64,000 bases of DNA from Ancylostoma caninum (taxonomy: Eukaryota; Nematoda; Chromadorea; Rhabditida; Ancylostomatidae). A program made the translations under genes and the position numbers. The stretch covers positions 1-64,000 of the forward strand of contig JBAJFG010000389.1 in assembly GCA_037903475.1 (NCBI GenBank). Reading direction: 5' to 3'. Under the pieces are notes generated by a model. The model searched no databases. It worked only from the letters and a program-made list of their open reading frames with translations, and had not been told where the DNA came from. Shown here piece by piece: positions 44,331-57,198 of the stretch (within the stretch, counting starts at the first letter, position 1; each line of letters begins with the position of its first letter).

Positions 44331-46369
44331 AACCCACACACCGAATTTGAGCCTACTTACCATTAGTGTCTTCCCACATATGAAGCTCAATCGCAGCTTT
44401 ATACGCTAAAAAATAGGTTCGATGGAGAAATTTAGAAAATGATGAATAGTTCCGACCCATAATTTTCTGGGAACCAAAGCTAATATTGTCACAAGTGTGG
44501 ATAAATCTCTCAGAGCTCCTTTTCCTCGTAGCCCTCCTCCCTTTTCGCTTCTTTCCTCTCTCATATGTTTTCCAGAAAAAAATGCTCTCAAAGAGATTTA
44601 CAGTTAAGCTTAACCATAGGAAGTTAAGAAAAAATGCTTCACAACGAATCCCTAGGAGATGAGGAAGAACTCGACATTTCTTCTAAATAAGAAGTGGTAG
44701 CAATGCTGTGCGGGGATTTTTCAACAGTTACTGAGCAAATACCTGGGCAAAAACAAACATAGTGAGGTTACAGTTACCAAGTAAGCTCAGTTAAGTTAAG
44801 GAAAATGGGCTGAATAAGGTTGAGAGATGATGAGGAAATTGCCTGGTAAGTTGTTGTGGTTCGCAAGAATGGAATTAAGGAGGGTGAACGATAGAGGAAA
44901 TATAATTATAGTTGACCTAGTAGTGGTTAAAGAGTAGAATGAAAACAATGTCTCTACGAGGCATGAGCACAAATATCGCAAATGAGTATTCAATTCAGCC
45001 TAAAATGTCCGTAAGCAGGTCTGGATATCGCTCTGGATTGCCGAGCTGTTGTGCTTCCGTGCGTCGTTTAACCCTATTACGCCGGCAGACGGGTATCACA
45101 AGCCCCAATCTATAACCCGTTGCGATAAATATGGATGTTAACCTTTCAACATCGAAAAACACGTCCAGACATGCGCCAATGTTCAGCTCCGCCATCTGGT
45201 GGGCTATTCCCAGCTTTGTCTTAACTAGGGAGACCGGCAAAAACCCGGATTGACCTTTGGTGCTTAATCATTAGTGCAAGCGATTGGACGGGATGTGACG
45301 GTCCCAGCTGGAAATTAGCTTTTCTTGGATATGGATTGGATATTGCGTCTCTCGTCATTTAGTGAATATAGTAATTTACTCTTTTAATTTACAAATCTAT
45401 GGATGTAAGGATTTTACGAGAACAAAAAGCACTGTACGCTTCGATTTCGATACTTTCAATGTTTAAAACTAGAGCAAATGCGTTGTGATGCGTACGTTTT
45501 TCCTGCCATATGTCAACCTTCTTCAATGACGTTCACCAATATTTAGCCGCTGGCAGAAACAGCCATGCATATGTCGAAAACTCTGTGAATTCCGTATCGC
45601 AGGATGTTTGGAGCTCTTAGGGCAGAGCTTGGTGGGGAAAAGGGGGGGGGGAATAATATGAATGAAGAGAATAAGGGCCTTTGATGTAAGGTCGAAGCAC
45701 TTTATGCTTGAAGAACATCAGTGACTTCTAACAAAAGAAATAAGCGGAGAACCGTACCTATAAAAAAAGATTAGAAGTTCATTGCACAGGAAAGCCTATA
45801 TTTGTACTTTTGCCTTTTACTCCACGTGAACTCTAGCTTTAAAGTCGGTTCTTGGTCTTTTCGCAATGATGATGGCTCAGAAAAATATGCTGCGTGTGAT
45901 TGGAACAGACCCTCCTAAAATTTTCTTCCGAAAATATCCTAGTTTACTTTAGAACATTACTTTGGAACATTTTATTCATTTCAATCCAGTGAAGGAGTCG
46001 GTTAGTTGCTAACTGAAGCACAATAACTGGTATACCATCTGGATTCATTGATACCGTTGGAGACCAAGTATAGAGGATATCAATTACGTCATCTTTCTAT
46101 AGTGCGTTTCACCATGTACGATAGTTGGGAAGACACCAGAGAGGAAAAGAACGCGAGAAAGGGTGCACCCATTAGAGAGGAGCGAGGAAAAGCACGTTAT
46201 CCGCACGGTTACTCAACTATTGTCGCGTTTGGAACAGGCTGTAACACCATGACCAGAATCGCCAGTATCAATAAATACTGTTTCGATGTTACTAGTTAAA
46301 GAAACACTGCTACTATCTGATTAGCTATAAGCTGAGAGTTTGCTGGAAAAATCATTTCATCCCCATACG
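44331..46369. other. Gap with one coding-like segment, otherwise nothing
   Basis: Apart from the 45001-45240 open segment (listed) and a 10-G run at 45642-45651, there are only short frames without motifs. Confidence 0.5.
45000..45240 (-). CDS. Coding-like 80-codon segment, unknown
   Basis: The frame starts without ATG. The translation looks like true protein (KTKLGIAHQMAELNIGACLD, then ...GYRLGLVIPVCRRNRVKRRT) and ends with a stop at its left limit. Possible acceptor CCCTAG just inside the right end. It could be a 3' exon or a transposon relic. Family not recognised. Confidence 0.27.
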
Positions 46370-46481
46370 CAGGGTCAAGCATGACGATGGAAAAAACGGA
46401 CCCTCAATACGACCCCCCCCCTTCCCAGCCCCCTCTCATACGACCCCCTCATGGGAAATTCCCATCGGACGCTTGACCCTG
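46370..46481. mobile_element. hAT-type MITE, 112 bp, with perfect 8-bp target duplication
   Basis: The ends are exact 11-bp inverted repeats (CAGGGTCAAGC / GCTTGACCCTG). They are flanked by identical CCCATACG at 46362-46369 and 46482-46489. CAGGG ends with an 8-bp duplication are the hAT superfamily signature. The interior is C-rich (two poly-C runs and repeated ATACGACCCC words) and non-coding. The perfect duplication implies a fairly recent insertion. Confidence 0.85.
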
Positions 46482-46832
46482 CCCATACGTGATCCACATA
46501 CGGCTTCCCTGCGACCAAATTCTTCTGCATGAATTTCTAACTTATTCCTCCCAGGATTCTTACCTCAGGACATTAGCAAAGCCGATGATCCTGAGTCGGT
46601 GTTCTAGTATAAAGCTTCTCGTCTCATTAAGTCAAACGATGGCTCTGCTGGTGGAGTTCCACGAAAAATTGTGCACTTGTGTCAAAGTTCTATTAAAGAT
46701 CCTACTTAGAGAAATAAAGGGCTAACAGCCCAATTACAAAGAAAAAGGAGAAAGGAGGAAGTGAACTTGCCAGCTCATCATCTAAGCAAGGAATTTGTCC
46801 AATCTTTTTCAGTTTTAGTTCGTTAATCCAAG

Positions 46833-46865
46833 CGCAGCCATGTATGCAAGTTAGGCTGTAAAAAT
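46833..46865 (+). repeat. 33-bp direct repeat, copy 1
   Basis: The unit begins CGCAGCCATGTATGCAAG and ends CTGTAAAAAT. An identical copy lies at 47009-47041, 176 bp downstream in the same orientation. Possibly ends of a small element. Confidence 0.9.
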
Positions 46866-47008
46866 GGTTCCTCAGTGCTGTGAGCCGCTAATGATGCAGG
46901 AAGGGATCGAAAACGAAGATGTATGGGAGATGGAAGCTTGCAGGCTTTGGGAAACTGGAGTCAGGCAATACACTTTTTCGGGAAAATTAGTGACAATAAG
47001 TGTACTTA

Positions 47009-47041
47009 CGCAGCCATGTATGCAAGTTAGGCTGTAAAAAT
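47009..47041 (+). repeat. 33-bp direct repeat, copy 2
   Basis: Exact copy of 46833-46865. Confidence 0.9.
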
Positions 47042-47442
47042 AGTGTGTTATTTTGATTTTTAAACATTTAGCTATTTCTTTATTTGAGCTTGGTTAGGTT
47101 TTTTTCCACCACATCACCAACTTGCACTTAATTGGATTATACATATGTAGGTAATATGTTGAAAAAACTAGGAGTGGAAAAAGGCTATCTTCAAGGGTCT
47201 AGTTCCCGTGGACTCCATCACCTCAATTTTTTTTTTTGGAGAAAAAAGTTAATAACGTGTTTTTGTTCTGATTCTCCGAAACCTATAAAACAGCAGGCAG
47301 ACCCAGATTACATGTAGGGATTCATAGTACTTCCTTCCAAGAAAACCATTCAAGCCTCTCATGTTTCAATCGCGTAATTATGAATTAAACGAGTTTATGA
47401 ATAGAAAAGATGTGGTCAGTTCCAAAATCATGTTCTTCCGGA

Positions 47443-47490
47443 AATTTATTTATTTATTCATTTATTTATTCATTTATTTATTTATTTATT
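47443..47490. repeat. ATTT microsatellite
   Basis: About twelve tetranucleotide units (ATTT with two ATTC variants). Confidence 0.9.
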
Positions 47491-49189
47491 AAATGCACTT
47501 TAGGTGCTTGCATGTTAGGACAACTAAAAAAATTGGAAGATGAACAGTTGCAGAATTATATAAACCAACAACAAAGCAGATTGTCATGACCAATAAGAAG
47601 CTTATGCATTAAAAAAAAACAAAAAAAGTTTCATCATACTTCTGAAACTATAAGATAAAATGAACTTCGAGTTGACTGTTGTGCTCTTCAGTGCCCTAAC
47701 AACATATATAAGAGGGAGTGCACTGTTGTTAATGCGTATATCTTGAATCCACACTGATAAAAGAACCGGCTTCCAGGAGCATAGGGAATGTGGTTAGTAT
47801 GGGAACAACCACTTATTCGATTCTCAAAGCAAAACATGTACGAGTTATTCAGACTTCGATCACGCAAAAATAATATATTTCCCGAGTATAGATGTAGAAG
47901 TCAAATAATAAATGGAACTCATTCTTAAATATATGCGATAATTCGAGCAATTACTATTGTTCTTATGATTGTTTGAGAATCCATACTGTTAGCACTATTT
48001 CTTTTACAGTATCTCATCATTTCCGGGTTTTTTCTGACGCTGGAATGTTGTCCGCATTTTAGGAACAATAACACAAATTCCATGTCTAGGTTTCCGATTG
48101 CAGGAAATTGTTCGATTTGGAGAGGTTTAGTATATAGAAGATGTTTCATTTATTCGAATAATCAAACGACGGAAATTGCTGAGAAGAACAGCAAAGCATT
48201 CTCGCAGCTAGAAACAGTAAAATAAACTAATCGAAGCGAAGTCTCATGCGGATTAAGCAACAAGAATATTGGAGAGTAAGGATTCCGCCACAAAGATTCT
48301 CCAATTCCTTAGGGGTCACTCAGTTCAAGATGTATTAGATGAGGTGCTGAAATCAATTCTGGCAGCAAAGAAAACGGATAAGCCATGCCGTAGGGATCAA
48401 GGAAAATCTGGATGAGAGTGAATGGATGTGGCGAAAAAGCGGAAGAAAATAAAAAAAAGAATAGGATCAGTTCTTAGTCACTGCCCAAGGTTATGGTCCT
48501 TTCCGGAGGCACCCTGATTCGGTCTTACTGCAAAATTATCCAAATAAATCTTGTCCTATGATCTTCTAAAAGTTACTAAGTCCACTGGCTATAAAGGAGT
48601 GATTAAAGCCTTCTTCAAGGATTCATCTGCCTTTATAGGTCGTGTCACTTCACTTGCCCATGCAATTCGGTTGAAGATTGCTTGCTTCGAAGCACATCAC
48701 CTGGAGCAAAGCCTCACATCGATGCAGGACTTCAGGGAATGGCCAATTTCCGGTAATATGATGAGTGCTCGTTTATTTCTCTGCTTTTTTTCCCAACAAT
48801 AAACGCTGAAGGCTAATGATTTATTCCTAGAACACCACTAAGAACACAACGTAATGCTTCGCCTGGCAAACATTCCGAATTTATCGTTCACTGGCAAACG
48901 CTCCGAAATGCGACGAACAAAATCCACTTGTTATTCGCAAATGCGCGACGTGAATAATGCCATGGAAAAACATCTTTAAGAGCTTCTCAACGGCATTGTT
49001 GTTTTTATTCGAGGAACTTGTGCACGAGTCTTTTACGATGTGGGATGTGACAAATAGGATGCAAGCTTCACAAATATTCAGAAACACTTGACAGTTTTGC
49101 AAAAAAGAACTGCAAGAAGGTAACGTGAAAAAACAGTGAAGACTCCAAAATCTGATTCATAGGCAAGTAGCGTCAGCTTTCTAGTCGAA

Positions 49190-49405
49190 ATCTGGATATA
49201 CAGGGAACTCCAAACGACTGGGTGAATAAGGACCAAGGCCACGAAGCGGTAATCTTGGGCAGAGAGTGTCAGAGAGCATCATCAAAGCACTATCGGTCGA
49301 GGAGTGCGGCAGACAGTCAGAGTGCCACGCCCCGCTGCGGCATTGGTCCGTATTTATCTGGCCGCGTGGAGTTCTCTGCATACAGCGAGAAAATCCAGAT
49401 TGTCC
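49190..49405. repeat. Imperfect foldback repeat, about 215 bp
   Basis: The left arm AATCTGGATATACAGGGAAC..CC..GAATAAGGACCAAGGCC pairs with the inverted right arm AATCTGGATTTTC..CAGAGAACTCC..AAATACGGACCAATGCC. The centre contains a GTCAGAGAGC-type GC-rich core. No ORF of known type. Likely a non-autonomous foldback element. Confidence 0.45.
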
Positions 49406-49470
49406 TCGCGTCCAAAAACGACAAATTATATATAATAAATTATTTATGGAATGATGACTGGAAGGATTCT

Positions 49471-49564
49471 AACCATCGTGTCTGCTTGGGAGCACAGAAG
49501 CATAAAAAGTTGCAGGAAACCATCGTGTCTGCTTGGGAGCACAGAAGCATAAAAAGTTGCAGGA
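49471..49564 (+). repeat. Perfect tandem duplication, 2 x 47 bp
   Basis: The unit begins AACCATCGTGTCTGCTTGGG and ends GTTGCAGGA. Both copies are identical. Confidence 0.95.
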
Positions 49565-51600
49565 ATCCCATACAGAGAATCCTCGGACTCTTCATTCAGG
49601 AAACAATGCGAACGACGCTGATACCAGTAATCTAATTCCGCGATATCGCTATCGAGTTGAACAAGAAATTGAAGCACAGGGCTCGTCAGAGGTGAAAGTG
49701 GAAATTTGCAAACTCCTAATGCTGCTGAAATCAAAAATGTTGGACTGTACTGCTCCTAGGAAAACTTGTAACCTTCATGGAAGTATTCAAGCACTATATG
49801 TTATTCCTTCTGCCCTCATTTTAGTGACACCAAATTTGTTACTGGGACTGCTTCTGGGCTTATCTTTCTAAGGTGGCTTTTTTTTGGATTTACATATTTT
49901 ATTAGAAATTTTGTAAACCCCTGATACGCAAAATGTCCACCGATGCAAACCTCGGAAAGGCGCACGCTCAAAGTGAACAAAGAGTTGATAAGGAAGTCTG
50001 AGAAGGATTCCATGATTCAAAGGATTTTGAGTCAGACACCGTCTGACTCACATTGATATCTCAGCACCACTTGAATTCTGCAGCGTATCCTGAAGCGACG
50101 ACGATTCTGGAAGTGTAGCTTCATTCGATGAGAGCAAGCCAAGTGTATGACAACCACCAGTGAAATCATCAAGTCCTTAGAAATGTCAGATTCACCGAGG
50201 ACATCAGCTCAACCTCAACGAGGCATACTTTTTTGTAAGTAATTATAGTGAATCCTCTGATGCCCCCATTGGATCTAATCTCCTTCTTCTTCGTAATTTT
50301 GGACTTCCATTATTGGATTCTGCCTGGGAGGCTCCATTCCTTAAGGTTCATCTGGATCAAATTTTCATCCAGTATGGTTCAAGCTAGCTTAATTGCAGGG
50401 AATGAAATTAGCGAATTTCAATTCCAATGTCACCACTTTGTCAGTTTCTAAGAGATTCAGAATGTTTAAAAGTTCAGTAAGTACTGCAAAAGGTAGAGGA
50501 GGTCTCTGAGGTGAAATGTGCTTATAATGTACTTATTAGGAGCATTTCTCCTTTGTCGACAATATACTGGATGCATAAATCTAATGAATCTAGAAGACAT
50601 AGGTCCATAAAGAAAAAGCACATTCCAGTTACCTCATTCGCTGATGTGGAGGAGACACTGGAGGCTAACTTTTTTTTTTCTTGGCGACGCCCTCAGACAC
50701 TAATGCATTTGGGGCTACAACAGCAAGCGATATTGAAATGTTACTGAATTTATTTATTTCGTGTGCTTGTGTGCGCTTTAAACATATGTACAATTAAAAA
50801 TTCTAAAAATTAGAGAAAACAAATGAAAAGTTATGGAAGCGCAAGGGAAATATGTACATAATGACATTGCAAGGCTTAAATTGAGCCTCACTCTCAGGAA
50901 ATCGAACTACAATAATGTGCATGCAGGGGAGGTGGAACGAGCGAGGGAGAACAGAATTTTGCAAGAACAACTCTCCGAATCCCCCGGAGGATTAGAGATG
51001 TATTTTTAGAATGAAACGCTCTTATAACGCACAACTGAAATCGCAGCAACATTAACAGGGAGTTGCCTTAGATGAATTTGCGTTATTATAGGCCCACAAT
51101 TGAGGGGAAATTAGCGAAACTACTCTGATCAGATCGAATTAAAAATGTGAAGCACTATTACAACAGAGCTGGCAAGTAACACGGACATAAGAGAGCGTGA
51201 GGTGTAGCCTCATACCTGAAGAATGCGAAAGATACAATGAAATGAATACTTTTCTTTGTAGAAATTCCATGGAAACCACTGACTGGTATTTACAACCCAA
51301 CGACACGCCAGCTGACAAATCCAGGCGCAAAGAGAGAGAGAGCAATAGGGAGAGAGAACAGCATGGTTAACAGTAGTTCATAATCGCAGCTACGATTTCT
51401 CACTAAGTGAGCGATTATTTTTTGTTCGTTCTCCAAGGATTTGGGGTAATAAAAGCCCTTATACGTAGCACAATTCAAAATAAGAGTGAAATTTTCAGTA
51501 GATGTTTTCTGGAACACACAGGGCAGAAAAAAGTTTCTATGTACCGCAAATGAGGAAACACCATCTTGCCGCCGATTTCGAAATCTCTTGTCTCTCAGCA

Positions 51601-52071
51601 TTAAAGGCAGCAGGAGCTGAAATTCTCGACTCTGAGCTGAGCTGCGGGTGGTGAAGTACAGACTCAGCACATCATAAATGTGAAACGAACACAGACAATG
51701 ATGGATTACCTGCAGAGAAAATGGAACATTCGTCGCGAACACGCCTGGCAGTGTTCGTGCGCGGACGAGTTTTCCCCGGCGCGAAAGCCATCGCGACACG
51801 TGGTTTTGGCCGAGTCTCGCCATGAAACCCTGTGAATTGAATGCATTTCGTTTTCCCTTCGCGCCAAACCATGCACCGCAATGGCTTTAGCGTCGGGAAA
51901 AACTCGTCCGCGCGCGAACACGGCCAGGCGTGTTCGCGACGAATGTTCCATTTTCTCTGCAGGTAAGCCATCATTGTCTGTGTTCGTTTCACATTTATGA
52001 TGTGCTGAGTCTGCACTTCATCACCCACAGCTCAGCTCGGAGTCGAGGATTTCAGCTCCTGCTGCCTTTAA
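51601..52071. mobile_element. Large foldback element bounded by TTAA (471 bp)
   Basis: Nearly the whole segment is an inverted repeat. Arms of about 210 bp (51601-51810 and about 51865-52071) match at roughly nine bases in ten around a spacer of about 55 bp. Both ends read TTAAAGGCAGCAGGAGCTGA inwards. TTAA at both ends suggests a TTAA-targeting (piggyBac-like) insertion, but this is inferred. The sequence is GC-richer than its surroundings, and both strands give similar open frames only because of the symmetry. No transposase. Confidence 0.8.
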
Positions 52072-54113
52072 GTGCAAATAACCAGGGACCGGATACGTGC
52101 CAGGTAAGGAGCAATGTTAGGTACATTACCATGGATAATCTCAACAATGTATTCGAAACGAGAACAACTCCATCACTCAACCGGTGGTTCTGAGAAATCA
52201 GTTATTCTCCAGGCTGGTCGTGAGCCAGGCGATTGCCACTTCGTCACAGCTAGGTCTCCTCTTTTTAATTTTGGCTCATATCCAATACGGGATATTTTCG
52301 AGAGCGACAGTGCATGCACTTATTAGCATGAGAATGCAGGTATAGCATAGAAAGGATCCTAAGAACAAGCACGAGGGTTGTGAATACACTCTTGGTCAAA
52401 TTGGGTTATTCAGGATATAGTAACACAGCACCGTTAAGATTGGTCATGCAGAATAGAAACAGGCTATCTAACAACTATCATGTGGGCATATACAGCTTTT
52501 CTTTCAAGGTAAAGATTCGCCCTCTAACTCAATTGGTTTCCTGATTCAAATCAGTTTTGAGAGACGTACATGAGAGCAAGGTGTTAAAAAAGCAGCGCAC
52601 ATCGCCCTAACGATATCTTAAAGGCAGCACCCATGAAAATTTTCAACTCCAAGATTTCAAGATAATCTCGGGTTTTCGACCATGAAGAACACGAATATGA
52701 AGGTCATTTTTACTTGAAAGTTACCGGAAAACAATTTTCGGATACTGTGAATTTGCTGCGATTGAACCAAACGGTCGAGTTGTCAGCCTTGGGGTAGGGC
52801 AAAAAGTCGATAACACTGACTTGATCGCCACGTATTTCGTCAACGGATTGGATATTTTCGTGGTTTTGCAGTATAATCAAGTCAGAAAAGAACAGAAATC
52901 AGAAGAAAATGAAGTGGGGGCTGCATAGCCTTACTGGTGAAGAAAAAACGAGTACAAGTGGGAAAGAATAGAAAAGAAATAGTACAAACACACAAAATAG
53001 GAAGAAATGGATGTTATGAATAGAGAAAATGGAAAACAGCTGGTGAAAAGTAAGATTAGAAAGCAAACAGACAGTTGCAGCCACACTGGTGTAAGAATAG
53101 TAGAGAAAAGTGGGCGGAACAATTTTTTTCAAAGAAAAACTGAGCGATTGTATGTGAAAACAGCTGATTCGTTCCAACATCGCCCCACGGCTATTTTTGC
53201 GCAGCAGGTCAACTCGTACCAGCAGGCTGGGTTCGAACTGTTGAACTCATGTTACACTTGTGATATCTCATGGAATGCGGCTCTCTGACAGCATTTCCAT
53301 CGCAGAATTGTCGGGACAATGCCTGAGGTTCGAAAACTCTCAAAAGTTCGAAGGTGAAAATTATCGTGGGTGCTGCCCAATCCGAAAAAGCGATAATTTC
53401 TCAGAGAATGCTCATTGGAGAAATTGAAAGAGGTATCGATAGTTGTGGATCACGGGCGGTCAGATGGCAAAAGCTGGAAAAAATTGAAACAGAACTCACT
53501 TTTCTCAAAAACATTGAGAGTTTTACAGTCCAGCCGCTCAATTTTTCAATGAGAAAAATTTAGAAACATCAGTATTCACCAACACTTTAAAAAATGAGCA
53601 AGATCCTGAGGCAAACAGATTAAAGCATGTTTTGTTTTTCATTTATTAAAATTACACGGCATTTAAAGTAAATTTGTCAGAACAGAGGAAAGTTACGATT
53701 GTGGACGCACAACTAAAAGACTTTGAAAGAATCATTAAGACTTGGAGAAAATTGCATGAAAAGCATTAGTTGCAAGGCTGGATTCGACAAGCGTAGCGAC
53801 CGCCGGCGAAGTTTGACCCCCCAAGTGCCTAGAGGTCAGCGTTATTAGAGCATTAATGATCACGGACTTGTTGATCTAGTCAGTACTGGTTGAAGAGCAG
53901 TAGGGAATTTTACAGTAATCCTATTAAAAAAAGTGACTATCAGTTGGTATTCTAAATGCAAGAGTTGAGGAGTGAGTACCCGTGAAATTCCTTAGTTGTT
54001 GTAGTGGGAAACCCAAACGCAGGGCTTTCTATGGAATTTCAATTTACTGCTTATTTTATTACAGACCTATTTTGTTACTTGGTTAGTTTAGATATATTCG
54101 TTCGTTTCTTCAA
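52072..54113. other. Gap, no supported gene
   Basis: At about 52618 TTAAAGGCAGCACCCATG repeats the terminus of the foldback element just upstream, so another element of that family may start here (no partner end found). Other frames (53007-53288, 53354-53563) lack motifs. Confidence 0.45.
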
Positions 54114-54323
54114 TTAAAATGAGCCTTGAGGGCAAGCCAAAGCATAAGTCAAAGTAGCGCATGTGACCAAGCAACCAAATAAATAAACAAAAACAAAAGC
54201 AAAGGTACCTAATCTCCGTTTCGTTCTTTCCACTAGATAGAGAAATAGAAAAAGAGTAAGGCCACAACCGGAACTAATCAGAAGAATCAAACAAAAAACA
54301 GGAACAACTAGGGTTTTGCTCAT
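54114..54323 (-). CDS. Possible small two-helix membrane protein (69 codons)
   Basis: From the ATG at 54321-54323 the frame encodes two strong hydrophobic helices separated by a basic loop (LVERTKRRLG) and a short tail CPQGSF. In-frame sequence continues 27 codons further upstream without ATG, to a TGA. AATAAA on the minus strand (about 54052-54057) lies about 60 bp after the stop. No family recognised. AT-rich DNA can mimic membrane helices. Confidence 0.3.
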   Translation of the reverse strand: MSKTLVVPVFCLILLISSGCGLTLFLFLYLVERTKRRLGTFAFVFVYLFGCLVTCATLTYALACPQGSF

Positions 54324-57198
54324 TTCGTGACTCTTCAAGAAGTGTTTCACGCACGTATCCTTCTGGAGGTTCCTAATCAGCCAATTATAGACATTTCGTT
54401 CCAATCACGTTTCTGAGCAGTGCTTCTATTTAGGAAATTAAATCTAAGTCTGCTGAGGAATGAAATCCAATGGTAGAGGAATCTGCCTCATGTGAGTCCA
54501 AGTATCTTACAACATATAGCCTTTTTTTGGATAAACACACCACAGTTTCCATATTTTCTATGGTGTTACTTCCTTGGAAATGGTATTTGCTACTTCCTTG
54601 GAAATGGTATTATTTTACGTAATGCAAGCTTTAATTCATTGATCGCTTAGGATGAACACCATTTTGTTGTGCTCTCAATTCTCCTGGATCTATGCGAGAG
54701 TAGTCCATTTTGGTAGCAGCACCTTATGTCATTCATCTTCCGTAGCCGTTTCCATCCGTCATCTGGATCAGGCTCGGGTTTGATTGGGGCTCCAGCTGTT
54801 CGAAAAAAGTTAATGAGTTCTGAAAGCAGACAAGAACTCTTTCGCTTGCAGTTTGCTCCGCCGTGCCGGCATTTCCATAACAAATGCTCAGGCTACGTAT
54901 GTAGATCCTGTCGAGGGAAATGACGTAGAGGAAGGTGCACGGAATTTACATAATTCTTTCGCCTTCGTGATGCAGAAACATCGTCGATTATAGTGAGAAT
55001 TTTTGGAAAATAGTCATGCTTCTAGCCTGATACATGCGAATAATAGCCGATTAGCCTCCGCTTTTACGAGGACTATGTAAGCCTCAGACTTAGGGTTAAG
55101 GCTTCAGAGATGATAGCTAGTTCATATCCTTCTTCTAAATAATATCAAGATCCTGAGCCGATCTTAGTATCAAAATTCTAATCTCAAATTCAAGGCAGTA
55201 GGGACAAACGTCACGAAATCGAGAAGATGAGGATACTATGTACTTTGTTACCCCACTTTGTTGTTGCTACTTGTTAGTTGATTATTACTTTGTTAGCTCA
55301 ATCCTTCTAACTCCAAATTTCCCCTCGTTACGGTTGCAGCTCATGAATGGAGTTCAATAAAAAGGAATGAGAAAGGGTTCATTTAGTGATAAAGAGGTAG
55401 AAAATTCCGTCAAAATATCACTACTTTAGAAATGGTAGAGAGTTTCGCTGTTCTCCGGGCCCATGACTTTCAAGATAAAAGTCTAAAAAACAAAAAAGAA
55501 AACAAACTTGAATTGAAGGGAACAACTGCACTTCTCATCGGTAGTTACAACCTAGATGCGAAGAGTTTGTAATTCTTTGTTGTTCGTTTTTTTTTTCAGC
55601 ACATTGTATGACGTATCAAATGAAAACGAAAATTAAAATGAAAGAAGACGTGCAATAATCAGATGCTGTTCTAGCATCAAGACTGGTTCTGTTCTCTGAG
55701 AGTAATCTATTCCAGAATTTGAATTCCTATCCATTTTCTTCTTGTTTCCCTCTGATTCCCGAAAATAGTAACAAGACGTATAGTGTTTACATGCTGAGCT
55801 GGTTCTTCTTACTATAACTGAGATATGGTCTTGTTCTTTCTCCTGCGAACTTCTTCTCTTTTAAGCGCATGGTCTATAAACAATTGTTGGGCAACTAGTA
55901 CTGGTGAAGATATCCACCAGATGCTTTGTTATTCAGTGGTGAGCTTCCGTGTTTGTTACGTTTTCCTCAAAGCTGTTTCATCTTTCACGTATGCCTTAAG
56001 CACCGTACTAAAAGATTTGATTTAATTCACGAGTCAGTGTTGTAAAACCGTGAAATATCATCTTTTTTGAAGGAGGTTAATTGATAATGATTTGCCAGTA
56101 CATTATCCCTTCAATGTTCGAAGACTTTAATGTGGAATGGCTGTAGTGCACGTTTTTTCACCGGGATGCTTCCAGGATATGCTAGAGCTGATGGCCCTCA
56201 GAATTCTGTTCACAAAAAATGGAAAACAATACGCAAGTATGTGAATAGTCTTTTTTTTTCTCTAAAAAAATAGTCAACACCGCGATAAAATTAGTTTCAT
56301 CAAGAGATTCGATTCCTATATAGGTGTTTACAACAACCTCCAAACCGTTTACCAGCTAATTTTAGAAATTTAATTCTTGAGGGAAATGAAGAGAGGTGAG
56401 ATCAACATGACATTTTACTATTTCATAAAAGGAAATGAACAAGTGGGCTGACTGAGTGAACTTCTGGAGCAGTAATTAGGGCTGCGCCTACTGCGTCGAT
56501 GGAAGAGAGAAAAGAGGTGAAAGCAATGCATTACCCGATATGTTCATTTCCTCTCTCATAAAATATGACCAACTTCATATTCGTCTTTTGTCCCGTACAT
56601 ATGTAAAGAGAAAAACAACAAAGGGCACAATGTGCCCGGGATCTCCATAAATCACATGGTAATGAAGCCTCTGCTAACTAAAGAGCTTCGGAAAGGGAAA
56701 AATCTAACAATTTCTCGCATTTCATACGATTTGGGATAACTTAGGACATTTCTATCCACTAGTTTAGGTCTTTAGGAGGGTAAAAACTGTGGAACAGTGG
56801 ATTCTCGAAAATCGGCACGTGCTTCCAGCACACCTCGACAAAACTTTGTAATCGTCGCTGGACAAAAAATTTTTCAGAAAACTAGAAATAACTATTAAAG
56901 CAAAACAATTGACGCTTAAAAGCCGGTTGCGTGAAAGATTGTTTGGAAAGGACCACCCAGGATTACTAGATCCTTAAATTGCTTTGAACGGACAATGGAT
57001 TAAGTCACGCTAAGGTCATGGGTCCCTTGTGAGTCTTGTTAAGAAACTATGGTTTGAAGTTTACTAATATCAATAACATTATGCTATTTCTCCCAAAATC
57101 CTGGATTTGCTGCTTCAAAATTTAGCTCATCACGCTAGAAATAGCTATCCTTAACGCAAACAAAAATGAAAAGTGCATCTTGAGAGCAACCAAATTCA
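54324..57198. other. Gap, no supported gene
   Basis: A 24-bp tandem duplication at 54568-54611. Open frames at 54647-54923 on both strands, with splice-like sites nearby, but no recognisable domain. The remainder is AT-rich. Confidence 0.45.
54568..54611. repeat. Tandem duplication of a 24-bp unit
   Basis: TACTTCCTTGGAAATGGTAT occurs twice head to tail with a 4-nt TTGC joint. Confidence 0.9.

Larger units (their letters stand above)
46482..51600. other. Gap with repeats, no supported gene
   Basis: Holds a 33-bp direct repeat pair (46833, 47009), an ATTT microsatellite (47443-47490), an imperfect foldback at about 49190-49405 and a 47-bp tandem duplication (49471-49564). Open frames are short, lack ATG starts or follow the repeats. 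Confidence 0.5.

Noticed and set aside
51290..52028. Overlapping minus-strand frames of 118 and 177 codons
   Set aside because: They largely run through the foldback element; similar frames on the other strand show that openness follows from the inverted repeat.
53226..53238. GGGTTCGAACTG as a tRNA B box
   Set aside because: No tRNA cloverleaf can be drawn around it; flanks do not pair.
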